Assembly: GCA_958295665.1 (NCBI GenBank)
Contig: OY282560.1
Span: forward strand, 45,942,333 to 46,006,332
Reading direction: 5' to 3'
DNA length: 64,000 nucleotides
Source of the DNA: Tipula vernalis
Lineage: Eukaryota; Arthropoda; Insecta; Diptera; Tipulidae
Shown here: in pieces, positions 9,713-25,138 of the stretch
Position numbering within the stretch: position 1 is the stretch's first letter
How the letters are laid out: each line of letters opens with the position of its first letter
Translations under genes and position numbers: made by a program
The notes under the pieces: model-generated
Told to the model about the DNA's origin: nothing
The model's database searches: none
The model's input: only the letters and a program-made list of their open reading frames with translations

Positions 9713-12700
9713 TTGTGCTCAGAATGCGGTTCTTGATACCTCAAATGATAGGTCACGGGACCTGTAATTGCTATACCATACATTTCGTAGAAAATTCGAT
9801 TCGAAGAAAATAACCTTACTATAGCTCAGCCGATTCAGAGCTGTAAAAATCCAAAATCTGCAATTGTGCTCCGATTGGGTTTCTTGATACCTCAAATGAT
9901 AGGTCTCGGGACTTGTAATTGTTAAGCCAAACCGCATTTAAATTGGTTGATTATTTCCATACATTTCACAGAAAAATTGATTCGAAGAAATAACCTTACT
10001 ATAGCTCAGCCGATTCAGAGCTGTAAAAATCCAAAATCTGCAATTGTGCTCCGATTGGGTTTCTTGATACCTCAAATGATAGGTCTCGGGACTTGTAATT
10101 GTTAAGCCAAACCGCATTTAAATTGGTTGATTATTTCCATACATTTCACAGAAAAATCGATTCGAAGAAATCACCTTACTATAGCTCAGCCGATTCACAG
10201 TTGTAAAAATCCAAAATCTGCAATTGTACTCAGAATGCGGTTCTTGATACCTCAAATGATAGGTCACGGGACCTGTAATTGCTATACCATACATTTCGTA
10301 GAAAATTCGATTCGAAGAAAATAACCTTACTACAGCTCAGCCGATTCAGAGCTGTAAAAATCCAAAATCTGCAATTGTGCTCCGATTGGGTTTCTTGATA
10401 CCTCAAATGATAGGTCTCGGGACTTGTAATTGTTAAGCCAAACCGCAGTTAAATTGGTTGATTATTTCCATACATTTCACAGAAAAATTGATTCGAAGAA
10501 ATCACCTTACTATAGCTCAGCCGATTCAGAGCTGTAAAAATCCAAAATCTGCAATTGTGCTCCGATTGGGTTTCTTGATACCTCAAATGATAGGTCTCGG
10601 GACTTGTAATTGTTAAGCCAAACCGCATTTAAATTGGTTGATTATTTCCATACATTTCACAGAAAAATCGATTCGAAGAAATCACCTTACTATAGCTCAG
10701 CCGATTCAGAGTTGTAAAAATCCAAAATCTGCAATTGTGCTCAGAATGCGGTTCTTGATACCTCAAATGATAGGTCACGGGACCTGTAATTGCTATACCA
10801 TACATTTCGTAGAAAATTCGATTCGAAGAAAATAACCTTACTACAGCTCAGCCGATTCAGAGCTGTAAAAATCCAAAATCTGCAATTGTGCTCCGATTGG
10901 GTTTCTTGATACCTCAAATGATAGGTCTCGGGACTTGTAATTGTTAAGCCAAACCGCATTTAAATTGGTTGATTATTTCCATACATTTCACAGAAAAATC
11001 GATTCGAAGAAATCACCTTACTACAGCTCAGCCGATTCAGAGTTGTAAAAATCCAAAATCTGCAATTGTGCTCAGAATGCGGTTCTTGATACCTCAAATG
11101 ATAGGTCACGGGACCTGTAATTGCTATACCATACATTTCGTAGAAAATTCGATTCGAAGAAAATAACCTTACTACAGCTCAGCCGATTCAGAGCTGTAAA
11201 AATCCAAAATCTGCAATTGTGCTCCGATTGGGTTTCTTGATACCTCAAATGATAGGTCTCGGGACTTGTAATTGTTAAGCCAAACCGCATTTAAATTGGT
11301 TGATTATTTCCATACATTTCACAGAAAAATTGATTCAAAGAAATCACCTTACTATAGCTCAGCCGATTCAGAGCTGTAAAAATCCAAAATCTGCAATTGT
11401 GCTCCGATTGGGTTTCTTGATACCTCAAATGATAGGTCTCGGGACTTGTAATTGTTAAGCCAAACCGCATTTAAATTGGTTGATTATTTCCATACATTTC
11501 ACAGAAAAATCGATTCGAAGAAATCACCTTACTATAGCTCAGCCGATTCAGAGTTGTAAAAATCCAAAATCTGCAATTGTGCTCAGAATGCGGTTCTTGA
11601 TACCTCAAATGATAGGTCACGGGACCTGTAATTGCTATACCATACATTTCGTAGAAAATTCGATTCGAAGAAAATAACCTTACTACAGCTCAGCCGATTC
11701 AGAGCTGTAAAAATCCAAAATCTGCAATTGTGCTCCGATTGGGTTTCTTGATACCTCAAATGATAGGTCTCGGGACTTGTAATTGTTAAGCCAAACCGCA
11801 TTTAAATTGGTTGATTATTTCCATACATTTCACAGAAAAATCGATTCGAAGAAATCACCTTACTACAGCTCAGCCGATTCAGAGCTGTAAAAATCCAAAA
11901 TCTGCAATTGTGCTCAGAATGCGGTTCTTGATACCTCAAATGATAGGTCACGGGACCTGTAATTGCTATACCATACATTTCGTAGAAAATTCGATTCGAA
12001 GAAAATAACCTTACTACAGCTCAGCCGATTCAGAGCTGTAAAAATCCAAAATCTGCAATTGTGCTCCGATTGGGTTTCTTGATACCTCAAATGATAGGTC
12101 TCGGGACTTGTAATTGTTAAGCCAAACCGCATTTAAATTGGTTGATTATTTCCATACATTTCACAGAAAAATCGATTCGAAGAAATCACCTTACTACAGC
12201 TCAGCCGATTCAGAGCTGTAAAAATCCAAAATCTGCAATTGTGCTCAGAATGCGGTTCTTGATACCTCAAATGATAGGTCACGGGACCTGTAATTGCTAT
12301 ACCATACATTTCGTAGAAAATTCGATTCGAAGAAAATAACCTTACTACAGCTCAGCCGATTCAGAGCTGTAAAAATCCAAAATCTGCAATTGTGCTCCGA
12401 TTGGGTTTCTTGATACCTCAAATGATAGGTCTCGGGACTTGTAATTGTTAAGCCAAACCGCATTTAAATTGGTTGATTATTTCCATACATTTCACAGAAA
12501 AATCGATTCGAAGAAATCACCTTACTACAGCTCAGCCGATTCAGAGCTGTAAAAATCCAAAATCTGCAATTGTGCTCAGAATGCGGTTCTTGATACCTCA
12601 AATGATAGGTCACGGGACCTGTAATTGCTATACCATACATTTCGTAGAAAATTCGATTCGAAGAAAATAACCTTACTACAGCTCAGCCGATTCAGAGCTG

Positions 12701-15700
12701 TAAAAATCCAAAATCTGCAATTGTGCTCCGATTGGGTTTCTTGATACCTCAAATGATAGGTCTCGGGACTTGTAATTGTTAGGCCAAACCGCATTTAAAT
12801 TGGTTGATTATTTCCATACATTTCACAGAAAAATCGATTCGAAGAAATCACCTTACTACAGCTCAGCCGATTCAGAGCTGTAAAAGTCCAAAATCTGCAA
12901 TTGTGCTCCGATTGGGTTTCTTGATACCTCAAATGATAGGTCTCGGGACTTGTAATTGTTAAGCCAAACCGCATTTAAATTGGTTGATTATTTCCATACT
13001 TTTCACAGAAAAATTGATTCGAAGAAATCACCTTACTATAGCTCAGCCGATTCAGAGTTGTAAAAATCCAAAATCTGCAATTGTGCTCAGAATGCGGTTC
13101 TTGATACCTCAAATGATAGGTCACGGGACCTGTAATTGCTATACCATACATTTCGTAGAAAATTCGATTCGAAGAAAATAACCTTACTACAGCTCAGCCG
13201 ATTCAGAGCTGTAAAAATCCAAAATCTGCAATTGTGCTCCGATTGGGTTTCTTGATACCTCAAATGATAGGTCTCGGGACTTGTAATTGTTAAGCCAAAC
13301 CGCATTTAAATTGGTTGATTATTTCCATACATTTCACAGAAAAATCGATTCGAAGAAATCACCTTACTATAGATCAGCCGATTCAGAGTTGTAAAAATCC
13401 AAAATCTGCAATTGTGCTCAGAATGCGGTTCTTGATACCTCAAATGATAGGTCACGGGACCTGTAATTGCTATACCATACATTTCGTAGAAAATTCGATT
13501 CGAAGAAAATAACCTTACTACAGCTCAGCCGATTCAGAGCTGTAAAAATCCAAAATCTGCAATTGTGCTCCGATTGGGTTTCTTGATACCTCAAATGATA
13601 GGTCTCGGGACTTGTAATTGTTAAGCCAAACCGCATTTAAATTGGTTGATTATTTCCATACATTTCACAGAAAAATTGATTCGAAGAAATCACCTTACTA
13701 TAGCTCAGCCGATTCAGAGTTGTAAAAATCCAAAATCTGCAATTGTGCTCAGAATGCGGTTCTTGATACCTCAAATGATAGGTCACGGGACCTGTAATTG
13801 CTATACCATACATTTCGTAGAAAATTCGATTCGAAGAAAATAACCTTACTACAGCTCAGCCGATTCAGAGCTGTAAAAATCCAAAATCTGCAATTGTGCT
13901 CCGATTGGGTTTCTTGATACCTCAAATGATAGGTCTCGGGACTTGTAATTGTTAAGCCAAACCGCATTTAAATTGGTTGATTAATTCCATACATTTCACA
14001 GAAAAATCGATTCGAAGAAATCACCTTACTACAGCTCAGCCGATTCAGAGCTGTAAAAATCCAAAATCTGCAATTGTGCTCCGATTGGGTTTCTTGATAC
14101 CTCAAATGATAGGTCTCGGGACTTGTAATTGTTAAGCCAAACCGCATTTAAATTGGTTGATTATTTCCATACATTTCACAGAAAAATTGATCCGAAGAAA
14201 TGACCTTACTATAGCTCAGCCGATTCAGAGTTGTAAAAATCCAAAATCTGCAATTGTGCTCAGAATGCGGTTCTTGATACCTCAAATGATAGGTCACGGG
14301 ACCTGTAATTGCTATACCATACATTTCGTAGAAAATTCGATTCGAAGAAAATAACCTTACTACAGCTCAGCCGATTCAGAGCTGTAAAAATCCAAAATCT
14401 GCAATTGTGCTCCGATTGGGTTTCTTGATACCTCAAATGATAGGTCTCGGGACTTGTAATTGTTAAGCCAAACCGCATTTAAATTGGTTGATTATTTCCA
14501 TACATTTCACAGAAAAATCGATTCGAAGAAATCACCTTACTACAGCTCAGCCGATTCAGAGCTGTAAAAATCCAAAATCTGCAATTGTGCTCAGAATGCG
14601 GTTCTTGATACCTCAAATGATAGGTCACGGGACCTGTAATTGCTATACCATACATTTCGTAGAAAATTCGATTCGAAGAAAATAACCTTACTACAGCTCA
14701 GCCGATTCAGAGCTGTAAAAATCCAAAATCTGCAATTGTGCTCCGATTGGGTTTCTTGATACCTCAAATGATAGGTCTCGGGACTTGTAATTGTTAAGCC
14801 AAACCGCATTTAAATTGGTTGATTATTTCCATACATTTCACAGAAAAATTGATTCGAAGAAATCACCTTACTATAGCTCAGCCGATTCAGAGTTGTAAAA
14901 ATCCAAAATCTGCAATTGTGCTCAGAATGCGGTTCTTGATACCTCAAATGATAGGTCACGGGACCTGTAATTGCTATACCATACATTTCGTAGAAAATTC
15001 GATTCGAAGAAAATAACCTTACTACAGCTCAGCCGATTCAGAGCTGTAAAAATCCAAAATCTGCAATTGTGCTCCGATTGGGTTTCTTGATACCTCAAAT
15101 GATAGCTCTCGGGACTTGTAATTGTTAAGCCAAACCGCATTTAAATTGGTTGATTATTTCCATACATTTCACAGAAAAATCGATTCGAAGAAATCACCTT
15201 ACTATAGATCAGCCGATTCAGAGTTGTAAAAATCCAAAATCTGCAATTGTGCTCAGAATGCGGTTCTTGATACCTCAAATGATAGGTCACGGGACCTGTA
15301 ATTGCTATACCATACATTTCGTAGAAAATTCGATTCGAAGAAAATAACCTTACTACAGCTCAGCCGATTCAGAGCTGTAAAAATCCAAAATCTGCAATTG
15401 TGCTCCGATTGGGTTTCTTGATACCTCAAATGATAGGTCTCGGGACTTGTAATTGTTAAGCCAAACCGCATTTAAATTGGTTGATTATTTCCATACATTT
15501 CACAGAAAAATTGATCCGAAGAAATCACCTTACTATAGCTCAGCCGATTCAGAGTTGTAAAAATCCAAAATCTGCAATTGTGCTCAGAATGCGGTTCTTG
15601 ATACCTCAAATGATAGGTCACGGGACCTGTAATTGCTATACCATACATTTCGTAGAAAATTCGATTCGAAGAAAATAACCTTACTACAGCTCAGCCGATT

Positions 15701-18434
15701 CAGAGCTGTAAAAATCCAAAATCTGCAATTGTGCTCCGATTGGGTTTCTTGATACCTCAAATGATAGGTCTCGGGACTTGTAATTGTTAAGCCAAACCGC
15801 ATTTAAATTGGTTGATTATTTCCATACATTTCACAGAAAAATCGATTCGAAGAAATCACCTTACTACAGCTCAGCCGATTCAGAGCTGTAAAAATCCAAA
15901 ATCTGCAATTGTGCTCAGAATGCGGTTCTTGATACCTCAAATGATAGGTCACGGGACCTGTAATTGCTATACCATACATTTCGTAGAAAATTCGATTCGA
16001 AGAAAATAACCTTACTACAGCTCAGCCGATTCAGAGCTGTAATAATCCAAAATCTGCAATTGTGCTCCGATTGGGTTTCTTGATACCTCAAATGATAGGT
16101 CTCGGGACTTGTAATTGTTAAGCCAAACCGCATTTAAATTGGTTGATTAATTCCATACATTTCACAGAAAAATCGATTCGAAGAAATCACCTTACTACAG
16201 CTCAGCCGATTCAGAGCTGTAAAAATCCAAAATCTGCAATTGTGCTCCGATTGGGTTTCTTTATACCTCAAATGATAGGTCTCGGGACTTGTAATTGTTA
16301 AGCCAAACCGCATTTAAATTGGTTGATTATTTCCATACATTTCACAGAAAAATTGATCCGAAGAAATCACCTTACTATAGCTCAGCCGATTCAGAGTTGT
16401 AAAAATCCAAAATCTGCAATTGTGCTCAGAATGCGGTTCTTGATACCTCAAATGATAGGTCACGGGACCTGTAATTGCTATACCATACATTTCGTAGAAA
16501 ATTCGATTCGAAGAAAATAACCTTACTACAGCTCAGCCGATTCAGAGCTGTAAAAATCCAAAATCTGCAATTGTGCTCCGATTGGGTTTCTTGATACCTC
16601 AAATGATAGGTCTCGGGACTTGTAATTGTTAAGCCAAACCGCATTTAAATTGGTTGATTATTTCCATACATTTCACAGAAAAATTGATTCGAAGAAATCA
16701 CCTTACTATAGCTCAGCCGATTCAGAGCTGTAAAAATCCAAAATCTGCAATTGTGCTCCGATTGGGTTTCTTGATACCTCAAATGATAGGTCTCGGGACT
16801 TGTAATTGTTAAGCCAAACCGCATTTAAATTGGTTGATTATTTCCATACATTTCACAGAAAAATCGATTCGAAGAAATCACCTTACTATAGCTCAGCCGA
16901 TTCAGAGTTGTAAAAATCCAAAATCTGCAATTGTGCTCAGAATGCGGTTCTTGATACCTCAAATGATAGGTCACGGGACCTGTAATTGCTATACCATACA
17001 TTTCGTAGAAAATTCGTTTCGAAGAAAATAACCTTACTACAGCTCAGCCGATTCAGAGCTGTAAAAATCCAAAATCTGCAATTGTGCTCCGATTGGGTTT
17101 CTTGATACCTCAAATGATAGGTCTCGGGACTTGTAATTGTTAAGCCAAACCGCATTTAAATTGGTTGATTATTTCCATACATTTCACAGAAAAATCGATT
17201 CGAAGAAATCACCTTACTACAGCTCAGCCGATTCAGAGCTGTAAAAATCCAAAATCTGCAATTGTGCTCAGAATGCGGTTCTTGATACCTCAAATGATAG
17301 GTCACGGGACCTGTAATTGCTATACCATACATTTCGTAGAAAATTCGATTCGAAGAAAATAACCTTACTACAGCTCAGCCGATTCAGAGCTGTAAAAATC
17401 CAAAATCTGCAATTGTGCTCCGATTGGGTTTCTTGATACCTCAAATGATAGGTCTCGGGACTTGTAATTGTTAAGCCAAACCTCATTTAAATTGGTTGAT
17501 TAATTCCATACATTTCACAGAAAAATCGATTCGAAGAAATCACCTTACTACAGCTCAGCCGATTCAGAGCTGTAAAAATCCAAAATCTGCAATTGTGCTC
17601 CGATTGGGTTTCTTGATACCTCAAATGATAGGTCTCGGGACTTGTAATTGTTAAGCCAAACCGCATTTAAATTGGTTGATTAATTCCATACATTTCACAG
17701 AAAAATCGATTCGAAGAAATCACCTTACTACAGCTCAGCCGATTCAGAGCTGTAAAAATCCAAAATCTGCAATTGTGCTCCGATTGGGTTTCTTGATACC
17801 TCAAATGATAGGTCTCGGGACTTGTAATTGTTAAGCCAAACCGCATTTAAATTGGTTGATTATTTCCATACATTTCACAGAAAAATTGATCCGAAGAAAT
17901 CACCTTACTATAGCTCAGCCGATTCAGAGTTGTAAAAATCCAAAATCTGCAATTGTGCTCAGAATGCGGTTCTTGATACCTCAAATGATAGGTCACGGGA
18001 CCTGTAATTGCTATACCATACATTTCGTAGAAAATTCAATTCGATGAAAATAACCTTACTACAGCTCAGCCGATTCAGAGCTGTAAAAATCCAAAATCTG
18101 CAATTGTGCTCCGATTGGGTTTCTTGATACCTCAAATGATAGGTCTCGGGACTTGTAATTGTTAAGCCAAACCGCATTTAAATTGGTTGATTATTTCCAT
18201 ACATTTCACAGAAAAATCGATTCGAAGAAATCACCTTACTATAGCTCAGCCGATTCAGAGTTGTAAAAATCCAAAATCTGCAATTGTGCTCAGAATGCGG
18301 TTCTTGATACCTCAAATGATAGGTCACGGGACCTGTAATTGCTATACCATACATTTCGTAGAAAATTCGATTCGAAGAAAATAACCTTACTACAGCTCAG
18401 CCGATTCAGAGCTGTAATAATCCAAAATCTGCAA

Positions 18435-19967
18435 TTGTGCTCCGATTGGGTTTCTTGATACCTCAAATGATAGGTCTCGGGACTTGTAATTGTTAAGCCA
18501 AACCGCATTTAAATTGGTTGATTATTTCCATACATTTCACAGAAAAATCGATTCGAAGAAATCACCTTACTACAGCTCAGCCGATTCAGAGCTGTAAAAA
18601 TCCAAAATCTGCAATTGTGCTCAGAATGCGGTTCTTGATACCTCAAATGATAGGTCACGGGACCTGTAATTGCTATACCATACATTTCGTAGAAAATTCG
18701 ATTCGAAGAAAATAACCTTACTACAGCTCAGCCGATTCAGAGCTGTAAAAATCCAAAATCTGCAATTGTGCTCCGATTGGGTTTCTTGATACCTCAAATG
18801 ATAGGTCTCGGGACTTGTAATTGTTAAGCCAAACCGCATTTAAATTGGTTGATTATTTCCATACATTTCACAGAAAAATCGATTCGAAGAAATCACCTTA
18901 CTACAGCTCAGCCGATTCAGAGCTGTAAAAATCCAAAATCTGCAATTGTGCTCAGAATGCGGTTCTTGATACCTCAAATGATAGGTCACGGGACCTGTAA
19001 TTGCTATACCATACATTTCGTAGAAAATTCGATTCGAAGAAAATAACCTTACTACAGCTCAGCCGATTCAGAGCTGTAAAAATCCAAAATCTGCAATTGT
19101 GCTCCGATTGGGTTTCTTGATACCTCAAATGATAGGTCTCGGGACTTGTAATTGTTAAGCCAAACCGCATTTAAATTGGTTGATTATTTCCATACATTTC
19201 ACAGAAAAATCGATTCGAAGAAATCACCTTACTACAGCTCAGTCGATTCAGAGCTGTAAAAATCCAAAATCTGCAATTGTGCTCCGATTGGGTTTCTTGA
19301 TACCTCAAATGATAGGTCTCGGGACTTGTAATTGTTAAGCCAAACCGCATTTAAATTGGTTGATTAATTCCATACATTTCACAGAAAAATCGATTCGAAG
19401 AAATCACCTTACTACAGCTCAGCCGATTCAGAGTTGTAAAAATCCAAAATCTGCAATTGTGCTCCGATTGGGTTTCTTGATACCTCAAATGATAGGTCTC
19501 GGGACTTGTAATTGTTAAGCCAAACCGCATTTAAATTGGTTGATTATTTCCATACATTTCACAGAAAAATTGATCCGAAGAAATCACCTTACTATAGCTC
19601 AGCCGATTCAGAGCTGTAAAAATCCAAAATCTGCAATTGTGCTCCGATTGGGTTTCTTGATACCTCAAATGATAGGTCTCGGGACTTGTAATTGTTAAGC
19701 CAAACCGCATTTAAATTGGTTGATTATTTCCATACATTTCACAGAAAAATCGATTCGAAGAAATCACCTTACTATAGCTCAGCCGATTCAGAGTTGTAAA
19801 AATCCAAAATCTGCAATTGTGCTCAGAATGCGGTTCTTGATACCTCAAATGATAGGTCACGGGACCTGTAATTGCTATACCATACATTTCGTAGAAAATT
19901 CGATTCGAAGAAAATAACCTTACTACAGCTCAGCCGATTCAGAGCTGTAAAAATCCAAAATCTGCAA
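18435..19967 (+). repeat. Block A1-B-A1-B-A1t-A-A4-A2-B, first copy (1533 bp)
   Basis: The order is A1, B18615, A1, B18946, then four A monomers (a cagtcg variant, a gattaattcc variant ending gagttg, A4, A2) and B19817. The same nine-monomer string recurs at 28808-30340 (offset 10373) and 30852-32384. This copy lacks the cgatgaaa variant seen in the last B of the other two copies. Confidence 0.85.
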
Positions 19968-21140
19968 TTGTGCTCCGATTGGGTTTCTTGATACCTCAAA
20001 TGATAGGTCTCGGGACTTGTAATTGTTAAGCCAAACCGCATTTAAATTGGTTGATTATTTCCATACATTTCACAGAAAAATCGATTCGAAGAAATCACCT
20101 TACTATAGCTCAGCCGATTCAGAGTTGTAAAAATCCAAAATCTGCAATTGTGCTCAGAATGCGGTTCTTGATACCTCAAATGATAGGTCACGGGACCTGT
20201 AATTGCTATACCATACATTTCGTAGAAAATTCGATTCGAAGAAAATAACCTTACTACAGCTCAGCCGATTCAGAGCTGTAAAAATCCAAAATCTGCAATT
20301 GTGCTCCGATTGGGTTTCTTGATACCTCAAATGATAGGTCTCGGGACTTGTAATTGTTAAGCCAAACCGCATTTAAATTGGTTGATTATTTCCATACATT
20401 TCACAGAAAAATTGATCCGAAGAAATCACCTTACTATAGCTCAGCCGATTCAGAGCTGTAAAAATCCAAAATCTGCAATTGTGCTCCGATTGGGTTTCTT
20501 GATACCTCAAATGATAGGTCTCGGGACTTGTAATTGTTAAGCCAAACCGCATTTAAATTGGTTGATTATTTCCATACATTTCACAGAAAAATCGATTCGA
20601 AGAAATCACCTTACTACAGCTCAGCCGATTCAGAGTTGTAAAAATCCAAAATCTGCAATTGTGCTCAGAATGCGGTTCTTGATACCTCAAATGATAGGTC
20701 ACGGGACCTGTAATTGCTATACCATACATTTCGTAGAAAATTCGATTCGAAGAAAATAACCTTACTACAGCTCAGCCGATTCAGAGCTGTAAAAATCCAA
20801 AATCTGCAATTGTGCTCCGATTGGGTTTCTTGATACCTCAAATGATAGGTCTCGGGACTTGTAATTGTTAAGCCAAACCGCATTTAAATTGGTTGATTAT
20901 TTCCATACATTTCACAGAAAAATCGATTCGAAGAAATCACCTTACTATAGCTCAGCCGATTCAGAGTTGTAAAAATCCAAAATCTGCAATTGTGCTCAGA
21001 ATGCGGTTCTTGATACCTCAAATGATAGGTCACGGGACCTGTAATTGCTATACCATACATTTCGTAGAAAATTCGATTCGAAGAAAATAACCTTACTACA
21101 GCTCAGCCGATTCAGAGCTGTAAAAATCCAAAATCTGCAA

Positions 21141-21317
21141 TTGTGCTCCGATTGGGTTTCTTGATACAAATGATAGGTCTCGGGACTTGTAATTGTTAAG
21201 CCAAACCGCATTTAAATTGGTTGATTATTTCCATACATTTCACAGAAAAATCGATTCGAAGAAATCACCTTACTACAGCTCAGCCGATTCAGAGCTGTAA
21301 AAATCCAAAATCTGCAA
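21141..21317 (+). repeat. A monomer with 3-bp deletion (177 bp)
   Basis: ttgatacaaatg replaces ttgatacctcaaatg at about 21163-21172. It is present once only. Confidence 0.88.
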
Positions 21318-22130
21318 TTGTGCTCAGAATGCGGTTCTTGATACCTCAAATGATAGGTCACGGGACCTGTAATTGCTATACCATACATTTCGTAGAAAAT
21401 TCGATTCGAAGAAAATAACCTTACTACAGCTCAGCCGATTCAGAGCTGTAAAAATCCAAAATCTGCAATTGTGCTCCGATTGGGTTTCTTGATACCTCAA
21501 ATGATAGGTCTCGGGACTTGTAATTGTTAAGCCAAACCGCATTTAAATTGGTTGATTATTTCCATACATTTCACAGAAAAATCGATTCGAAGAAATCACC
21601 TTACTACAGCTCAGCCGATTCAGAGCTGTAAAAATCCAAAATCTGCAATTGTGCTCAGAATGCGGTTCTTGATACCTCAAATGATAGGTCACGGGACCTG
21701 TAATTGCTATACCATACATTTCGTAGAAAATTCGATTCGAAGAAAATAACCTTACTACAGCTCAGCCGATTCAGAGCTGTAAAAATCCAAAATCTGCAAT
21801 TGTGCTCCGATTGGGTTTCTTGATACCTCAAATGATAGGTCTCGGGACTTGTAATTGTTAAGCCAAACCGCATTTAAATTGGTTGATTATTTCCATACAT
21901 TTCACAGAAAAATCGATTCGAAGAAATCACCTTACTATAGCTCAGCCGATTCAGAGTTGTAAAAATCCAAAATCTGCAATTGTGCTCAGAATGCGGTTCT
22001 TGATACCTCAAATGATAGGTCACGGGACCTGTAATTGCTATACCATACATTTCGTAGAAAATTCGATTCGAAGAAAATAACCTTACTACAGCTCAGCCGA
22101 TTCAGAGCTGTAAAAATCCAAAATCTGCAA

Positions 22131-22310
22131 TTGTGCTCCGATTGGGTTTCTTGATACCTCAAATGATAGGTCTCGGGACTTGTAATTGTTAAGCCAAACC
22201 GCATTTAAATTGGTTGATTATTTCCATACATTTCACAGAAAAATTGATCCGAAGAAATCACCTTACTATAGCTCAGCCGATTCAGAGCTGTAAAAATCCA
22301 AAATCTGCAA
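22131..22310 (+). repeat. Reference A monomer, subtype A4 (gatccg variant)
   Basis: A4 carries aaattgatccg with a diagnostic gatccg. I see gatccg at about 14189, 15513, 16354, 17888, 19571, 20412, 22246, 25254, 29945, 31989, 33409, 36106, 37280, 38274, 41669, 44226, 45940 and 47142, and nowhere before 14 kb or after 47.2 kb. A4 therefore marks a recombinationally connected interior block of about 33 kb. It occurs either directly before B or as the first of a pair before B. Confidence 0.9.
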
Positions 22311-25138
22311 TTGTGCTCCGATTGGGTTTCTTGATACCTCAAATGATAGGTCTCGGGACTTGTAATTGTTAAGCCAAACCGCATTTAAATTGGTTGATTA
22401 TTTCCATACATTTCACAGAAAAATCGATTCGAAGAAATCACCTTACTATAGCTCAGCCGATTCAGAGTTGTAAAAATCCAAAATCTGCAATTGTGCTCAG
22501 AATGCGGTTCTTGATACCTCAAATGATAGGTCACGGGACCTGTAATTGCTATACCATACATTTCGTAGAAAATTCGATTCGAAGAAAATAACCTTACTAC
22601 AGCTCAGCCGATTCAGAGCTGTAAAAATCCAAAATCTGCAATTGTGCTCCGATTGGGTTTCTTGATACCTCAAATGATAGGTCTCGGGACTTGTAATTGT
22701 TAAGCCAAACCGCATTTAAATTGGTTGATTATTTCCATACATTTCACAGAAAAATCGATTCGAAGAAATCACCTTACTATAGCTCAGCCGATTCAGAGTT
22801 GTAAAAATCCAAAATCTGCAATTGTGCTCAGAATGCGGTTCTTGATACCTCAAATGATAGGTCACGGGACCTGTAATTGCTATACCATACATTTCGTAGA
22901 AAATTCGATTCGAAGAAAATAACCTTACTACAGCTCAGCCGATTCAGAGCTGTAAAAATCCAAAATCTGCAATTGTGCTCCGATTGGGTTTCTTGATACC
23001 TCAAATGATAGGTCTCGGGACTTGTAATTGTTAAGCCAAACCGCATTTAAATTGGTTGATTATTTCCATACATTTCACAGAAAAATCGATTCGAAGAAAT
23101 CACCTTACTACAGCTCAGCCGATTCAGAGCTGTAAAAATCCAAAATCTGCAATTGTGCTCAGAATGCGGTTCTTGATACCTCAAATGATAGGTCACGGGA
23201 CCTGTAATTGCTATACCATACATTTCGTAGAAAATTCGATTCGAAGAAAATAACCTTACTACAGCTCAGCCGATTCAGAGCTGTAAAAATCCAAAATCTG
23301 CAATTGTGCTCCGATTGGGTTTCTTGATACCTCAAATGATAGGTCTCGGGACTTGTAATTGTTAAGCCAAACCGCATTTAAATTGGTTGATTATTTCCAT
23401 ACATTTCACAGAAAAATCGATTCGAAGAAATCACCTTACTACAGCTCAGCCGATTCAGAGCTGTAAAAATCCAAAATCTGCAATTGTGCTCAGAATGCGG
23501 TTCTTGATACCTCAAATGATAGGTCACGGGACCTGTAATTGCTATACCATACATTTCGTAGAAAATTCGATTCGAAGAAAATAACCTTACTACAGCTCAG
23601 CCGATTCAGAGCTGTAAAAATCCAAAATCTGCAATTGTGCTCCGATTGGGTTTCTTGATACCTCAAATGATAGGTCTCGGGACTTGTAATTGTTAAGCCA
23701 AACCGCATTTAAATTGGTTGATTATTTCCATACATTTCACAGAAAAATCGATTCGAAGAAATCACCTTACTACAGCTCAGTCGATTCAGAGCTGTAAAAA
23801 TCCAAAATCTGCAATTGTGCTCCGATTGGGTTTCTTGATACCTCAAATGATAGGTCTCGGGACTTGTAATTGTTAAGCCAAACCGCATTTAAATTGGTTG
23901 ATTATTTCCATACATTTCACAGAAAAATCGATTCGAAGAAATCACCTTACTACAGCTCAGCCGATTCAGAGCTGTAAAAATCCAAAATCTGCAATTGTGC
24001 TCAGAATGCGGTTCTTGATACCTCAAATGATAGGTCACGGGACCTGTAATTGCTATACCATACATTTCGTAGAAAATTCGATTCGAAGAAAATAACCTTA
24101 CTACAGCTCAGCCGATTCAGAGCTGTAAAAATCCAAAATCTGCAATTGTGCTCCGATTGGGTTTCTTGATACCTCAAATGATAGGTCTCGGGACTTGTAA
24201 TTGTTAAGCCAAACCGCATTTAAATTGGTTGATTATTTCCATACATTTCACAGAAAAATCGATTCGAAGAAATCACCTTACTACAGCTCAGCCGATTCAG
24301 AGCTGTAAAAATCCAAAATCTGCAATTGTGCTCAGAATGCGGTTCTTGATACCTCAAATGATAGGTCACGGGACCTGTAATTGCTATACCATACATTTCG
24401 TAGAAAATTCGATTCGAAGAAAATAACCTTACTACAGCTCAGCCGATTCAGAGCTGTAAAAATCCAAAATCTGCAATTGTGCTCCGATTGGGTTTCTTGA
24501 TACCTCAAATGATAGGTCTCGGGACTTGTAATTGTTAAGCCAAACCGCATTTAAATTGGTTGATTATTTCCATACATTTCACAGAAAAATCGATTCGAAG
24601 AAATCACCTTACTATAGCTCAGCCGATTCAGAGTTGTAAAAATCCAAAATCTGCAATTGTGCTCAGAATGCGGTTCTTGATACCTCAAATGATAGGTCAC
24701 GGGACCTGTAATTGCTATACCATACATTTCGTAGAAAATTCGATTCGAAGAAAATAACCTTACTACAGCTCAGCCGATTCAGAGCTGTAAAAATCCAAAA
24801 TCTGCAATTGTGCTCCGATTGGGTTTCTTGATACCTCAAATGATAGGTCTCGGGACTTGTAATTGTTAAGCCAAACCGCATTTAAATTGGTTGATTATTT
24901 CCATACATTTCACAGAAAAATCGATTCGAAGAAATCACCTTACTATAGCTCAGCCGATTCAGAGTTGTAAAAATCCAAAATCTGCAATTGTGCTCAGAAT
25001 GCGGTTCTTGATACCTCAAATGATAGGTCACGGGACCTGTAATTGCTATACCATACATTTCGTAGAAAATTCGATTCGAAGAAAATAACCTTACTACAGC
25101 TCAGCCGATTCAGAGCTGTAAAAATCCAAAATCTGCAA
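22131..25138 (+). repeat. 18-monomer higher-order unit, copy 1 (3008 bp)
   Basis: The order is A4 A2 B22491, A2 B22822, A1 B23153, A1 B23484, A1t A1 B23995, A1 B24326, A2 B24657, A2 B24988, where A1t carries cagtcg in place of cagccg. This is 10 A and 8 B. The B spacing alone would suggest a 1504-bp unit (AAB AB AB AB), but the A subtypes show that the true unit is twice that. Confidence 0.88.
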